A stretch of 64,000 nt of DNA from Ruminococcus gauvreauii (GCF_025151995.1 NZ_CP102290.1:2542001-2606000); one strand, 5' to 3'; positions 16,941 through 29,236 are shown, numbered from the stretch's first letter. Notes: a model not told the origin generated them from the letters alone. A program made the numbers and translations.

Positions 16941-17972
16941 ATGGAAAAACTGAAAGACGATATTTTAATTTTGGCAATTGAAAGCTCCTGCGACGAGACG
17001 GCAGCGGCTGTCGTTCGTAATGGAAGAGAAATTCTTTCTAATATTATATCTTCTCAGATTGAACTCCATAAGCTGTATGGAGGGGTAGTGCCGGAGATTG
17101 CTTCCAGAAAACATATAGAGAAAATCAATCAGGTCATCGAAGCGGCTCTTGCAGAGGCCAATGTTACGCTGGATGACATCGATGCGATCGGGGTTACTTA
17201 TGGTCCCGGACTGGTTGGGGCACTTCTCGTCGGCGTGGCAGAGGCAAAGGCGATCTGTTATGCCCGCAGGCTGCCGCTGGTCGGTGTGCACCATATTGAA
17301 GGACATGTATCGGCAAATTATATCGAGCATCTGGATCTGGAACCGCCGTTTATGTGCCTGATCGTATCGGGCGGCCATACACATCTTGTGATCGTAAAGG
17401 ATTATGGGGAATTTGAAATACTGGGCAGGACTCGCGACGATGCGGCGGGCGAGGCGTTTGATAAAGTCGCCCGTGCGATCGGACTCGGATATCCGGGAGG
17501 TCCGAAGATTGACAAACTCTCGAAAGAAGGAGATGCCGAGTCGGTTGTATTTCCAAAGGCAAAGCTCGAGGACGGACCATACGATTTCAGTTTCAGCGGT
17601 GTGAAGTCAGCGGTGCTGAATCACCTGAATCACTGCCGCATGCAGAATATTCAGATCAAAGAGGCGGATATCGCGGCTTCTTTCCAGAAGGCAGTCGTGG
17701 ATACGCTGGTGGAAAAATCAATGAAAGCCGCAGAGGCACACCATATGAAGAAGTTTGCAATCGCAGGCGGAGTGGCATCGAATCAGGCGCTGCGGATAGC
17801 GATGCAGAAGGCATGTGAAGAGCAGGGACTTGTATTTTATCATCCGTCTCCGATTTTCTGTACCGATAATGCGGCTATGATAGGGGTGGCTGCCTATTAT
17901 GAATACCTCAGGGGGACCCGCCATGGCTGGGATCTGAATGCTGTACCGAACCTGAAGCTTGGAGAACGGTGA
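16941..17972 (+). CDS. tsaD: tRNA N6-adenosine threonylcarbamoyltransferase TsaD
   Basis: TsaD transfers threonylcarbamoyl to A37 of tRNA. The 343-residue protein carries AIESSCDETAAAVV, the metal-binding HHIEGH (117-122), VSGGHTHLV, the AGGVASN nucleotide loop and the final FCTDNAAMIG metal Asp. It follows rnz by 5 nt and overlaps ispD by 1 nt (TGATG), so rnz-tsaD-ispD form a transcription unit joining tRNA maturation to isoprenoid synthesis. Confidence 0.97.
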   Translation: MEKLKDDILILAIESSCDETAAAVVRNGREILSNIISSQIELHKLYGGVVPEIASRKHIEKINQVIEAALAEANVTLDDIDAIGVTYGPGLVGALLVGVAEAKAICYARRLPLVGVHHIEGHVSANYIEHLDLEPPFMCLIVSGGHTHLVIVKDYGEFEILGRTRDDAAGEAFDKVARAIGLGYPGGPKIDKLSKEGDAESVVFPKAKLEDGPYDFSFSGVKSAVLNHLNHCRMQNIQIKEADIAASFQKAVVDTLVEKSMKAAEAHHMKKFAIAGGVASNQALRIAMQKACEEQGLVFYHPSPIFCTDNAAMIGVAAYYEYLRGTRHGWDLNAVPNLKLGER

Positions 17973-18673
17973 TGAAAAAAGGAAAATGTACCGCAATTGT
18001 GCTGGCTGCCGGCCAGGGCAGACGAATGGGAACCAAAATTCAGAAACAATATCTGCATATTCAGGACAGACCTGTGGTATACTATGCCCTGGAAAGTTTT
18101 CAGAAGAGCGATATTATCGATGAAATCATTCTGGTGACAGGTGAAAAAGAAATCGGATACTGCAAAGAGGAGATCGTACGGCGCTATCAGCTTGATAAAG
18201 TACGTCATGTGATCACCGGAGGGAAAGAGCGTTTTGATTCCGTTTACCAGGGGCTTCTGCACTGTGAAGACTGCGCGTATGTGTTTATTCACGACGGCGC
18301 ACGGCCGTTTGTCGATGAAGCAGTCATTGAGCGGACATACGCAGCTGCGCAGAAATACCATGCCTGTGTCGCGGCCATTCCCTCTAAAGACACAGTGAAA
18401 ATTGCTGATGGGCATGGGTTTGTGAAATGCACGCCGGACAGGAGTACTGTATGGATGATACAGACCCCCCAGGTATTTTCCTATCCATTGGTCCGAGGAG
18501 CATATGACGCACTGATGGAACATCCGATTGACAGCATTACGGATGATGCCATGGTGGTGGAGCAGATCGGGCATCAGCCCATAAAGCTTGTGGAAGGTTC
18601 TTACTATAATATCAAGATCACCACGCCGGAAGATTTGAAACTGGCCGAATTGTTTGTAAATGAGAAGGTATGA
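17972..18673 (+). CDS. ispD: 2-C-methyl-D-erythritol 4-phosphate cytidylyltransferase
   Basis: IspD joins CTP to MEP in the non-mevalonate isoprenoid pathway. The 233-residue protein has the nucleotide loop LAAGQGRRMG, HDGARPFVDE with a conserved Asp, the VAAIPSKDTVK segment, TPQVF, and C-terminal ITTPEDL. The ATG at 17972 overlaps the tsaD stop by 1 nt and has GGAGA upstream; a GTG at 17969 is less likely. No terminator is evident before the tRNA region. Confidence 0.95.
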   Translation: MKKGKCTAIVLAAGQGRRMGTKIQKQYLHIQDRPVVYYALESFQKSDIIDEIILVTGEKEIGYCKEEIVRRYQLDKVRHVITGGKERFDSVYQGLLHCEDCAYVFIHDGARPFVDEAVIERTYAAAQKYHACVAAIPSKDTVKIADGHGFVKCTPDRSTVWMIQTPQVFSYPLVRGAYDALMEHPIDSITDDAMVVEQIGHQPIKLVEGSYYNIKITTPEDLKLAELFVNEKV

Positions 18674-18887
18674 GTAAAAATAGCAGAGCCTTAGAACGCA
18701 GATAGATAGTCCTGCACTACCGGGAAATAACATTCGTTGACGTGTGCTGCCAGCAGCTGTTGAAAAAATTAAAAAAATGTAAAAAAGCATATTGACACTG
18801 CCGGATAATAATGGTAGAATATCATTTGCGTCACGGTAATATATGCACAATAAAAAGTGCAGAAAACCGGGCATTTACAACATATAT
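18674..18887. other. Intergenic region ispD to tRNA-Ser
   Basis: This stretch has no credible gene. The only clear signal is the tRNA promoter at 18792-18820; A-rich tracts lie just upstream of it. Confidence 0.6.
18792..18820 (+). promoter_or_regulatory. Promoter of tRNA-Ser(UGA)
   Basis: Perfect TTGACA (18792-18797), 17-bp spacer and TAGAAT (18815-18820), about 68 nt before the mature tRNA. Confidence 0.75.
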
Positions 18888-18973
18888 GGAGAGGTATCGA
18901 AGTGGTCATAACGAGGCGGTCTTGAAAACCGTTTGTCCGCAAGGGCGCGTGGGTTCGAATCCCACCCTCTCCG
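18888..18973 (+). tRNA. tRNA-Ser (anticodon UGA)
   Basis: A class II tRNA of 86 nt with long variable arm. The acceptor GGAGAGG (18888-18894) pairs with CCTCTCC (18966-18972), discriminator G18973. The anticodon loop CTTGAAA has TGA, and the T-arm GGTTCGAATCC is standard. CCA is not encoded. Confidence 0.96.
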
Positions 18974-19111
18974 CTCGTCGAAAGCAAGCGAGTGAATGTG
19001 AGCTGAAAGCGAAGCATGAACTTAGTGCGAGGCGGTTCACGAACTTTAGTGAGTGCGAAGCACGAGATAAGTTGAGTGAACATACAAATTGGGCAATTTG
19101 GTGGGCAATTT
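18974..19111. repeat. Repeat-rich tRNA-Ser spacer
   Basis: This spacer contains several degenerate GCGAAGC / GTGCGA words and a GTTCAC...GTGAAC pairing. It ends with two direct copies of an 11-bp word, GGGCAATTTGG, at 19091-19101 and 19103-19113. The second copy runs into the next tRNA. Confidence 0.55.
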
Positions 19112-19201
19112 GGAGAAGTACCCAAGCTGGCCGAAGGGGCTCCCCTGGAAAGGGAGTAGGTCGTTAATAGCGGCGCGAGGGTTCAAATCCCTCCTTCTCC
19201 G
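19112..19201 (+). tRNA. tRNA-Ser (anticodon GGA)
   Basis: A class II tRNA of 90 nt. Acceptor GGAGAAG (19112-19118) pairs with CTTCTCC (19194-19200), discriminator G19201. The anticodon loop CTGGAAA has GGA; the variable arm is long; T-arm is GGTTCAAATCC. It may be cotranscribed with the UGA isoacceptor. Confidence 0.96.
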
Positions 19202-19249
19202 TTCGCTGGAAACACTTTGTAAAAAACGACAAAAAAGTTTAAAAAAGTG

Positions 19250-19278
19250 TTGACAGAGAAAAAGAAACATGATATTCT
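19250..19278 (+). promoter_or_regulatory. rRNA operon promoter
   Basis: Perfect TTGACA (19250-19255), 17-bp A-rich spacer, TATTCT (19273-19278). A-tracts directly upstream resemble an UP element. It lies about 175 nt before the 16S 5' end. Confidence 0.75.
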
Positions 19279-19334
19279 ATTATAGCTGTCGCCGAGAAAT
19301 TCGAACACAGCAAACAACGAACTTTGATAACTGA

Positions 19335-19349
19335 ACAGTAAAACACATC
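19335..19349 (+). other. Left arm of the 16S precursor processing stem
   Basis: This 15-nt segment is perfectly complementary to 21008-21022, so the leader and trailer of 16S can pair and enclose the whole gene. That is the layout of the RNase III processing stem. The right arm lies before the 5S gene. Confidence 0.75.
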
Positions 19350-19452
19350 CTTGAAAATTCTAAAAAAGATTTTCATTTCATTGACGAAAAGTCAAAACCA
19401 ACAGTAAAAGGGATAAGATAGCCAAGAGTTATCTTGAACTGGAACGAACACT

Positions 19453-20992
<1,540 letters not shown>

Positions 20993-21007
20993 AAGAAGAA
21001 GTAGGGA

Positions 21008-21022
21008 GATGTGTTTTACTGT
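21008..21022 (+). other. Right arm of the 16S precursor processing stem
   Basis: Exact reverse complement of 19335-19349, located between the 16S 3' end and the 5S gene. Confidence 0.75.
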
Positions 21023-21048
21023 TGAGTTATCGAAGAGATAACAAACGC

Positions 21049-21167
21049 TTCTGGTGGCGATGCGCTTAGGGGAAACACCCGTACCCATCCCGAACACGAT
21101 GGTTAAGACTTAAGCGGCCGATGGTACTGCACTGGTGACGGTGTGGGAGAGTAGGTGGCTGCCAGAT
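21049..21167 (+). rRNA. rrf: 5S ribosomal RNA, located between 16S and 23S
   Basis: About 118 nt with clear 5S landmarks: the terminal helix formed by CTGGTGGC near 21051 and GCTGCCAG near 21160, CCATCCCGAACAC in the loop B/C region, GCCGATGGTACTGC, and GTGTGGGAGAGTAGG before the 3' strand. It starts about 62 nt after 16S and is followed 8 nt later by tRNA-Ile. No second 5S was found downstream of 23S within this window. Confidence 0.95.
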
Positions 21168-21175
21168 TCCCAAAA

Positions 21176-21237
<62 letters not shown>

Positions 21238-21249
<12 letters not shown>

Positions 21250-21431
21250 TTAAGTGGAAGCTTCTCGGAAGAGGAGGAAAGGTCCACTTAAGCCCATCAG
21301 GCAAGACTTTCGCTAAAAGAGGAAAGGTCACTTAAGCCCATCAGGCAAGTCTTTCGCTAATAGAGGAAAGGTCACTTAAGCCCATTAAGTGGAAGCTTCT
21401 CGAAAGAGGAGGAAAGGTCACTTAAGCCCAT
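21238..21431 (+). repeat. ~45-bp tandem array built on the tRNA-Ile 3' end
   Basis: The 13-bp word CACTTAAGCCCAT, which is the 3' end of tRNA-Ile plus one base, occurs five times at 21238, 21285, 21329, 21373 and 21419, spaced 47, 44, 44 and 46 bp. Copies after the first are each preceded by variants of AGAGGAAAGGT and TTCTCG or TTTCGC words. Only the first copy belongs to a complete tRNA. Confidence 0.9.
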
Positions 21432-21496
21432 GAAGTGGAAAATAGTGAAAACTTCTCGGCAGAGGAAGACAGGCCGCTAAAATAAATAATACCCAT

Positions 21497-21569
21497 GGGG
21501 GTGTAGCTCAGTTGGGAGAGCACCTGCCTTGCAAGCAGGGGGTCAAGGGTTCGAATCCCTCCATCTCCA
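21497..21569 (+). tRNA. tRNA-Ala (anticodon UGC)
   Basis: 73 nt. Acceptor GGGGGTG (21497-21503) pairs with CATCTCC (21562-21568) using G-U pairs, discriminator A21569. The anticodon loop TTGCAAG has TGC. The T-stem AAGGG/CCCTC has an A-C mismatch at its outer pair. Confidence 0.94.
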
Positions 21570-21905
21570 TTCGGTATGGAAACATACCGGGATGTGCATA
21601 TATCTGCATTCGCGAATGAGTCCGCTCAGCCGCATGCAGGCACGCAATACAATCAAATACGAAGAAGCTTGAGGAAAGAAGTTTCCAACGCCTCTTGGCA
21701 TCTGATTGTGCAGACGTACCTTGAAAACCGCATATACGAAAATATCTATATTGATAACGATTAACGTTAGAGATAGGAAAAGACATCCGAGGAACCATGG
21801 GCAGAGATGCTTGTGGTGAATCAAACATTGTAAACGCAATGAAACGAAACGCTCGATGCGAATGCATCGTAATACCGACTGTTCCAAACGCTATTGGAGC
21901 AGGAA
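21570..21905 (+). other. Internal spacer between tRNA-Ala and 23S
   Basis: No gene. A short perfect hairpin CGGTATG-GAAA-CATACCG follows the tRNA. The segment around 21716-21734 (cgtaccTTGAAAACCGCATA) resembles the anti-termination and processing leader usual before clostridial 23S genes. Confidence 0.6.
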
Positions 21906-24797
<2,892 letters not shown>

Positions 24798-25097
24798 AAC
24801 ACTTGTTTTTGTAAGCGCAAGCGCCACAAAAACTTAGTGTGAAGGTCGTTCGATAGGAGCGAAGCGGAAATCGAACTTCCAATGCAGGTGTAGCGATACG
24901 CATGCGAAGCGGAGATCGAACTTCCAAAGACAACAGGATGAGACAGGAAAGAATGGAAGCGAGAGAAGCAAAGCGAAATCGAATGATCCGAAAGAAGACG
25001 GTAGAAGCGTGGATGGATGTAATAGTGTATGCGGTTTTGAAGGTATATCCTTCTAACATAAAAAAGACCTGCTGAAAGGCAGGATAAAAAAAGATGT
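24798..25097. other. 23S to tRNA-Asn spacer with direct repeat and hairpins
   Basis: No gene and no 5S rRNA. A 24-bp word with one mismatch is repeated at 24859-24882 and 24904-24927, 45 bp apart. The segment 24801-24842 can fold (ACACT...AGTGT flanking TTTTTGT...ACAAAAA). A small hairpin at about 25070-25083 with flanking A-runs would act as a terminator only on the minus strand. Confidence 0.6.
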
Positions 25098-25169
25098 TCC
25101 TCGATAGCTCAATGGTAGAGCATTCGGCTGTTAACCGAAGGGTTGTTGGTTCGAGCCCAACTCGGGGAG
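25098..25169 (+). tRNA. tRNA-Asn (anticodon GUU)
   Basis: 72 nt. Acceptor TCCTCGA (25098-25104) pairs with TCGGGGA (25162-25168), discriminator G25169. Anticodon loop CTGTTAA has GTT; T-arm GGTTCGAGCCC. Confidence 0.96.
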
Positions 25170-25177
25170 CTTTTTTC

Positions 25178-25249
25178 GGCTCCATGGTCAAGCGGTTAAG
25201 ACACCGCCCTTTCACGGCGGTAACAGGGGTTCAAATCCCCTTGGAGTCA
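25178..25249 (+). tRNA. tRNA-Glu (anticodon UUC)
   Basis: 72 nt. Acceptor GGCTCCA (25178-25184) pairs with TGGAGTC (25242-25248) with one G-U, discriminator A25249. Anticodon loop CTTTCAC has TTC. Confidence 0.96.
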
Positions 25250-25301
25250 TTAAAAAACACTTGCATCATTTTCAAAAAGTGTTAATATAATAATAGAGTA
25301 A

Positions 25302-25373
25302 GGCGCAGTAGCCAAGTGGTAAGGCATAGGTCTGCAACACCTCGATTCACCGGTTCAAATCCGGTCTGCGCCT
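25302..25373 (+). tRNA. tRNA-Cys (anticodon GCA)
   Basis: 72 nt. Acceptor GGCGCAG (25302-25308) pairs with CTGCGCC (25366-25372), discriminator U25373. Anticodon loop CTGCAAC has GCA. It ends the RNA block and is followed by a terminator. Confidence 0.96.
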
Positions 25374-25380
25374 CTTAAAA

Positions 25381-25405
25381 AGTACCGTATTTACGGTGCT
25401 TTTTT
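25381..25405 (+). terminator. Terminator of the rRNA/tRNA block
   Basis: An 8-bp stem (25381-25388 and 25393-25400, one G-U), 4-nt loop and a T-run. Confidence 0.85.
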
Positions 25406-25424
25406 ATGTGCCAATAGGGAAAGA

Positions 25425-25466
25425 AACAGGATATGTTCCACGAGGGAATATATCCTGTTGTTTTTT
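25425..25466. terminator. Second terminator hairpin
   Basis: A 10-bp perfect stem (25425-25434 and 25450-25459), 15-nt loop, then GTTTTTT on the plus strand. It may back up the tRNA terminator and also end the convergent nitroreductase transcript. Confidence 0.7.
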
Positions 25467-25505
25467 AAAAACATATTTGATTCATGGACATTAATTAACA
25501 GGCGG

Positions 25506-26024
25506 CTACAGGGCCTCGTAGGATACCAGTTCCTCCAGTGGAATCCTCGTGGAGGCGTGGCGTTCCGGGTCCGCTGGGGGAGCATTTGTGTATCCGATTG
25601 CCAGAATGCTGACAGGTTCAAGCTGTTTGGGGAGTTGGAATTCTTCTTTTAGTACATCTGGTTTGAAACAACCGATCCAGACGGAACCAAGACCCAGCTC
25701 AGTTGCTTCCAGCATCATATGATCGGTCAGTATAGATGCGTCAATTTCGGTGGTTTTCATTCCGTCAAAGGGGCGACTCCAGGCCTTCGTCTTGTCAGCA
25801 CAGATGATAAGCGCCAGGGGTGCGTGATAGATATTGGCCGCCTTTGCAATGCGTTCCAGTCCCTCCTTTTTCCGGACAACTATGATATGAACCGGCTGAA
25901 AGTTGGCTGCCGTTGGAGCAACATGGGCGGCAGTGAGAATCTTCTGCAGCTTTTCCTCCTCTACTGGTTGTGTGGTATAGGTTCTTACAGAACAGCGTGA
26001 TTTCGCAATGTCTAAAAAGCTCAT
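25506..26024 (-). CDS. Nitroreductase family protein
   Basis: A 172-residue FMN-dependent oxidoreductase of the small nitroreductase family. The FMN-binding pattern SRCSVRTYTTQPVEEEKL is near the N-terminus, HVAPTAANFQPVHIIVV follows, and the C-terminal LGSVWIG and VSILAIGYT segments complete the fold. The physiological substrate is unknown. The start at 26024 has GGAGG upstream. It is divergent from an HxlR regulator with a shared promoter region, so that regulator probably controls it. Confidence 0.9.
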   Translation of the reverse strand: MSFLDIAKSRCSVRTYTTQPVEEEKLQKILTAAHVAPTAANFQPVHIIVVRKKEGLERIAKAANIYHAPLALIICADKTKAWSRPFDGMKTTEIDASILTDHMMLEATELGLGSVWIGCFKPDVLKEEFQLPKQLEPVSILAIGYTNAPPADPERHASTRIPLEELVSYEAL

Positions 26025-26078
26025 ATTTTTTTCCTCCATGTTCTTATTGTGATTGGGGTTGACTGACGTTATACTATA

Positions 26079-26106
26079 ATTATATCTAAAACAAATGATT
26101 GGGCAA
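26079..26106 (-). promoter_or_regulatory. Promoter of the nitroreductase gene
   Basis: On the minus strand, TTGCCC (26101-26106), 16-bp spacer, TATAAT (26079-26084). Confidence 0.55.
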
Positions 26107-26119
26107 GAACGCACATTTT

Positions 26120-26134
26120 AGGTAGATACTACCT
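26120..26134. promoter_or_regulatory. Candidate HxlR operator
   Basis: A perfect 6-3-6 palindrome (AGGTAG-ATA-CTACCT) lies between the divergent nitroreductase and HxlR genes, just upstream of the nitroreductase -35 and 22 nt before the HxlR start. HxlR dimers bind such palindromes; assignment is inferred from position. Confidence 0.5.
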
Positions 26135-26156
26135 GAAAAGAAAGTAAGGTGATTTT

Positions 26157-26480
26157 ATGACGAAAAAATGCGCCGGTTTTACCTGCCCAGTGGAGGCAAC
26201 TATCCAGCTCATCGGCGGAAAGTACAAGGCGGTAATCCTGTGGCATCTGATGAATCAAACGCTGCGGTACAGTGAGCTGCACAGGCTGATGCCTAGGGCT
26301 ACGGACAAAATGCTGGCTCAGCAGCTCCGTGAGCTGGAGGGAGACGGGCTGATTGATCGGAAAGTTTATCCCGTGGTGCCGCCAAAGACCGAGTATTCTC
26401 TTACGGCTTTTGGGAAAAGCCTGGCTCCGATTCTGGATGAGATGTGCAGCTGGGGGGAGTCGTATCTGGAAAAGCTCTGA
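26157..26480 (+). CDS. HxlR family transcriptional regulator
   Basis: A 107-residue winged-helix protein. The HxlR pattern is clear: CPVEATIQLIGGKYKAVILWHL, then YSELHRLMPRATDKMLAQQLREL as recognition helix region and KTEYSLTAFGKSL as the wing. Two cysteines lie near the N-terminus (CAGFTCP); the second is the conserved one that senses thiol-reactive species in some relatives. It is divergent from the nitroreductase, a common HxlR arrangement for electrophile or redox response. Confidence 0.92.
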   Translation: MTKKCAGFTCPVEATIQLIGGKYKAVILWHLMNQTLRYSELHRLMPRATDKMLAQQLRELEGDGLIDRKVYPVVPPKTEYSLTAFGKSLAPILDEMCSWGESYLEKL

Positions 26481-26559
26481 ATTTGGACAATTGTCTGTAT
26501 GAAATGAAGGGGATGGCGAGAATAAACACATTAATTAGAATTTAAGCAGGGAGGGATGC

Positions 26560-26928
26560 ATGACGAAGATTAAAAAGATTGATTATGATTTTTCCGTATG
26601 CAAAGTGAAGGACTATTCACGGATAGACTTCGACAGGGAATATTGTTTTATCGGAAAGACAGATGAAGAAAAGTCATTGGTTTGTATGTCTGACTATGTG
26701 CCGGACAATACGATTGAGTGTGAACATGGCTGGAAGGCTTTTAGAATAGAGGGAGTTTTAGACTTTTCACTTATAGGAATACTTTCTGAAATATCGGCGT
26801 TACTGGCTGACAACCGAATCGGGATTTTTGCCATTTCAACATACAATACGGATTACATCATGACTAAAAAGGAGAATTACCGGAGGGCGTTAGAGATATT
26901 AAGTGATGCGGGGTATCAAGTGGTATAA
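26560..26928 (+). CDS. ACT domain-containing protein
   Basis: A 122-residue protein with an N-terminal segment and a C-terminal ACT-type domain (GVLDFSLIGILSEISALLADNRIGIFAISTYNTDYIMTK is its span, residues about 65-105; key motif GIFAISTYNTDYI). It resembles the small bacterial proteins related to the ACT repeats of CASTOR. ACT domains usually bind amino acids; ligand and partner are unknown. A GGGAGGG ribosome site precedes the start at 26560. Confidence 0.8.
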   Translation: MTKIKKIDYDFSVCKVKDYSRIDFDREYCFIGKTDEEKSLVCMSDYVPDNTIECEHGWKAFRIEGVLDFSLIGILSEISALLADNRIGIFAISTYNTDYIMTKKENYRRALEILSDAGYQVV

Positions 26929-26988
26929 ACAACCTTATACTCAGGTGGTTCCGAACAAAGTACGTTTATAGAATTTATCATAAGAGGC

Positions 26989-27032
26989 AGCGTCAGTGTA
27001 CGGATGAGTTTTACCAACTGTACACTGACGCT
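26989..27032. terminator. Terminator-like hairpin between ACT gene and glnA
   Basis: A 13-bp perfect stem (26989-27001 and 27020-27032) with an 18-nt loop between convergent genes. The following T-run is poor. Confidence 0.6.
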
Positions 27033-27079
27033 TGATTATTGAATATTCCCTCTATACCAGAGGCGGATTTTGCACGATA

Positions 27080-28507
27080 CTACAGATCATAATACTTTTC
27101 AAACTCCACAGGGTGGGGAATCTGTGAAATTTCCAGACATTCCCCGCGTTTTCTCTTCAGCCAGATTTCAATCAGGCGTTCGGGGAATACACCGCCTGCC
27201 GTCAGATAGTCATGGTCGGATTCCAGGGCATCCAGTGCCTCATCGAGAGTCTTGGGAAGAGCCTGTATTTTGGCTTTTTCTTCCGCCGTCAGATCATAGA
27301 GGTTGCAGTCATAAGGGCCCCAGCCATTCTCGGATGGATTGATCTGGTTCTTGATTCCATCCAGACCCGCCATCAAGATAGCAGCGTACGCATAATATGG
27401 GTTCGCTGTCGCATCAGGATTCCTGAGTTCAAAGCGCTTTGCCATTGGTGACTTTGCGTAAGCAGGAATACGGATGACAGCGCTTCGGTTTGAAGTTGCG
27501 TATCCGATCGTAACAGGCGCCTCATATCCGGGAACCAGGCGTTTAAAGGAGTTCGTGGAAGGATTGGTAAAGGCACAGAGGGAAGCGATATGTTTCAGAA
27601 GTCCCCCGATAAAATAGTGTGCCGTTTTACTCAGACCGGAATATCCATTTTCGTCGTAGAAGACGGGTTCGCCTTCTTTTATCAGAAGCATATGTACATG
27701 CATTCCATTGCCGGCCTCTTTATAAATTGGTTTTGGCATGAAGGTTGCAGTTTTGCCTGCCTGTACGGCCGCATTCTTTATGATATACTTGGTGATCATG
27801 GTTTTATCTGCCATATCAACCATATTCCCCAGCTCTACCTCAATCTCCATCTGACCGGAACCGCCCACTTCATGGTGATGATATTTGACATCGATGCCCC
27901 AGTCCTGCATGTACATGCACATCTTACTCCTCAGGCTGTATGCAATATCGTGAGGTGCCGAGATGTGGTAGCCGCCGCTTTTCGGTACCTGATAGCCCGC
28001 ATTTTCAGAAGATTCTGTGCCACTGTTCCAGGCCGCCTGTTTTGTATCCACGGTAAATGAAGTCTTCTGCGGCTCAGTCATGTAACTTACGTTGTCAAAC
28101 AAATGAAATTCAAATTCCGGCCCGATAAGCATTTCATCGGCGATGCCTTCGGATCTCATATATTCCATTGCCCGAAGGCTGACATTACGGGGATATTGAT
28201 CAAACGGAAGATTCTCTTTGCCGATCACGCACACATTTCCGCACATGGTCAGGGTGGGAATCTCTGTAAATGGATCAATGACCGCAGTGTCAGGATCGGG
28301 TATAAAAACCATATCACTCTTTTCGACCGGCGCGTAGCCGTAGTTTGAACCATCGAAGCCGATGCCGTATACGAAGATATCATCATTGAACCTCTCTACA
28401 GGAATCGTGATATGTCTCCATCTTCCGTCAAGGTCCGTCATCTTGAAATCAATCATCCTGATTCCGTTGTCGTCACATAACTTTCGGATGTCAGTACTGT
28501 TTAACAT
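27080..28507 (-). CDS. glnA: Glutamine synthetase, type I
   Basis: Glutamine synthetase joins ammonia to glutamate using ATP. The 475-residue protein has GPEFEFHLFD (metal-binding Glu), the GNGMHVHMLL segment, NRSAVIRIPAY, and the C-terminal FELRNPDATANPYYAYA region. Length is within the type I range. The start at 28507 has GGGAGGAAG upstream. It lies 15 nt downstream of an ATC-hydrolase-like gene on the same strand, so both are likely in one transcript. Confidence 0.95.
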   Translation of the reverse strand: MLNSTDIRKLCDDNGIRMIDFKMTDLDGRWRHITIPVERFNDDIFVYGIGFDGSNYGYAPVEKSDMVFIPDPDTAVIDPFTEIPTLTMCGNVCVIGKENLPFDQYPRNVSLRAMEYMRSEGIADEMLIGPEFEFHLFDNVSYMTEPQKTSFTVDTKQAAWNSGTESSENAGYQVPKSGGYHISAPHDIAYSLRSKMCMYMQDWGIDVKYHHHEVGGSGQMEIEVELGNMVDMADKTMITKYIIKNAAVQAGKTATFMPKPIYKEAGNGMHVHMLLIKEGEPVFYDENGYSGLSKTAHYFIGGLLKHIASLCAFTNPSTNSFKRLVPGYEAPVTIGYATSNRSAVIRIPAYAKSPMAKRFELRNPDATANPYYAYAAILMAGLDGIKNQINPSENGWGPYDCNLYDLTAEEKAKIQALPKTLDEALDALESDHDYLTAGGVFPERLIEIWLKRKRGECLEISQIPHPVEFEKYYDL

Positions 28508-28522
28508 AATGCTTCCTCCCAA

Positions 28523-29041
28523 TTAATTGTTATTTTTAGTTTTTTGTTTCTTCTTTTTATAACGAAGTGCGCAGATATCGTCGCCTTTCGCTATGCATTT
28601 GGGCAGCTCCAGTACACTGTCATAACATGCACCGATGCCGTGGTCGCCGCACATGGCGATGTCACATAAGACGGCAATTTCTTCATCTGTGCAGCCTGCT
28701 TTCTGCCACGCCTTGACAAGGGGGCAGTAATGAAAGTCAAGGAAGAGTTCTTCGTCCGTGCTTTTTCGTACTTTCATCTCAAACACCCATTGTGCAGGTT
28801 TTGTAAACAACGTTCTTTTCAGACCTTTCAGACTTTTTGTCCGGCCTTTGCGGACCAGTCCTTTTCCCTGGGATAATCCGCATCTTCTGACGGCTGCCGA
28901 GCCAAAGTCCTGCCAGTCCAGTCCCCGCTTACCTGCCTCGTCACACAGCAGATACAGCCAGAAAGCCCTGTGCTCGAGCTGTTCCCTGATCGCTGCGATC
29001 AATTTGTTCCTGATTTTTGGTTCGTTTGTTATCCTGCTCAT
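28523..29041 (-). CDS. L-2-amino-thiazoline-4-carboxylic acid hydrolase-like protein
   Basis: A 172-residue protein matching the ATC hydrolase-like family. Its signature is visible: FHYCPLVKAWQKAGC, EEIAVLCDIAMCGDHGI, and the C-terminal KCIAKGDDICALRY. The characterised Pseudomonas enzyme hydrolyses 2-aminothiazoline-4-carboxylate toward cysteine, but most clostridial members are untested. GGGGGAAAT precedes the ATG. The tail is a Lys/Asn-rich run (KKKKQKTKNNN). The gene is directly upstream of glnA. Confidence 0.8.
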   Translation of the reverse strand: MSRITNEPKIRNKLIAAIREQLEHRAFWLYLLCDEAGKRGLDWQDFGSAAVRRCGLSQGKGLVRKGRTKSLKGLKRTLFTKPAQWVFEMKVRKSTDEELFLDFHYCPLVKAWQKAGCTDEEIAVLCDIAMCGDHGIGACYDSVLELPKCIAKGDDICALRYKKKKQKTKNNN

Positions 29042-29236
29042 ATTTCCCCCAATCTTTTTTTGGAATCATGAAGCGGTGTGCCTCAAGCTTTGCATCTGTT
29101 TCTCCCTATGTCAATTTTACAATAAAAGCGACCGTTTTAAAACAATAAACGGAATATATTTTAAAAAGTTATGAGACCTCAAATTGACAGATGTTACTTT
29201 GGGGGTTAGTGTATAAGAACAAGGGGGTGACAGAAA

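Noticed and set aside
18811..19167. 118-residue frame covering the tRNA-Ser genes
   Set aside because: It is translation of tRNA and spacer repeats; the peptide (GRVGSNPTLS) is the usual artefact from a tRNA T-arm.
25098..26157. Integrated element at the tRNA cluster
   Set aside because: No integrase, no duplicated tRNA end beyond tRNA-Cys, and the next genes are ordinary chromosomal ones.
29184..29217. TTGACA and TATAAG before the alpha/beta hydrolase as a promoter
   Set aside because: The spacer is about 22 bp, too long for a standard sigma-A promoter.
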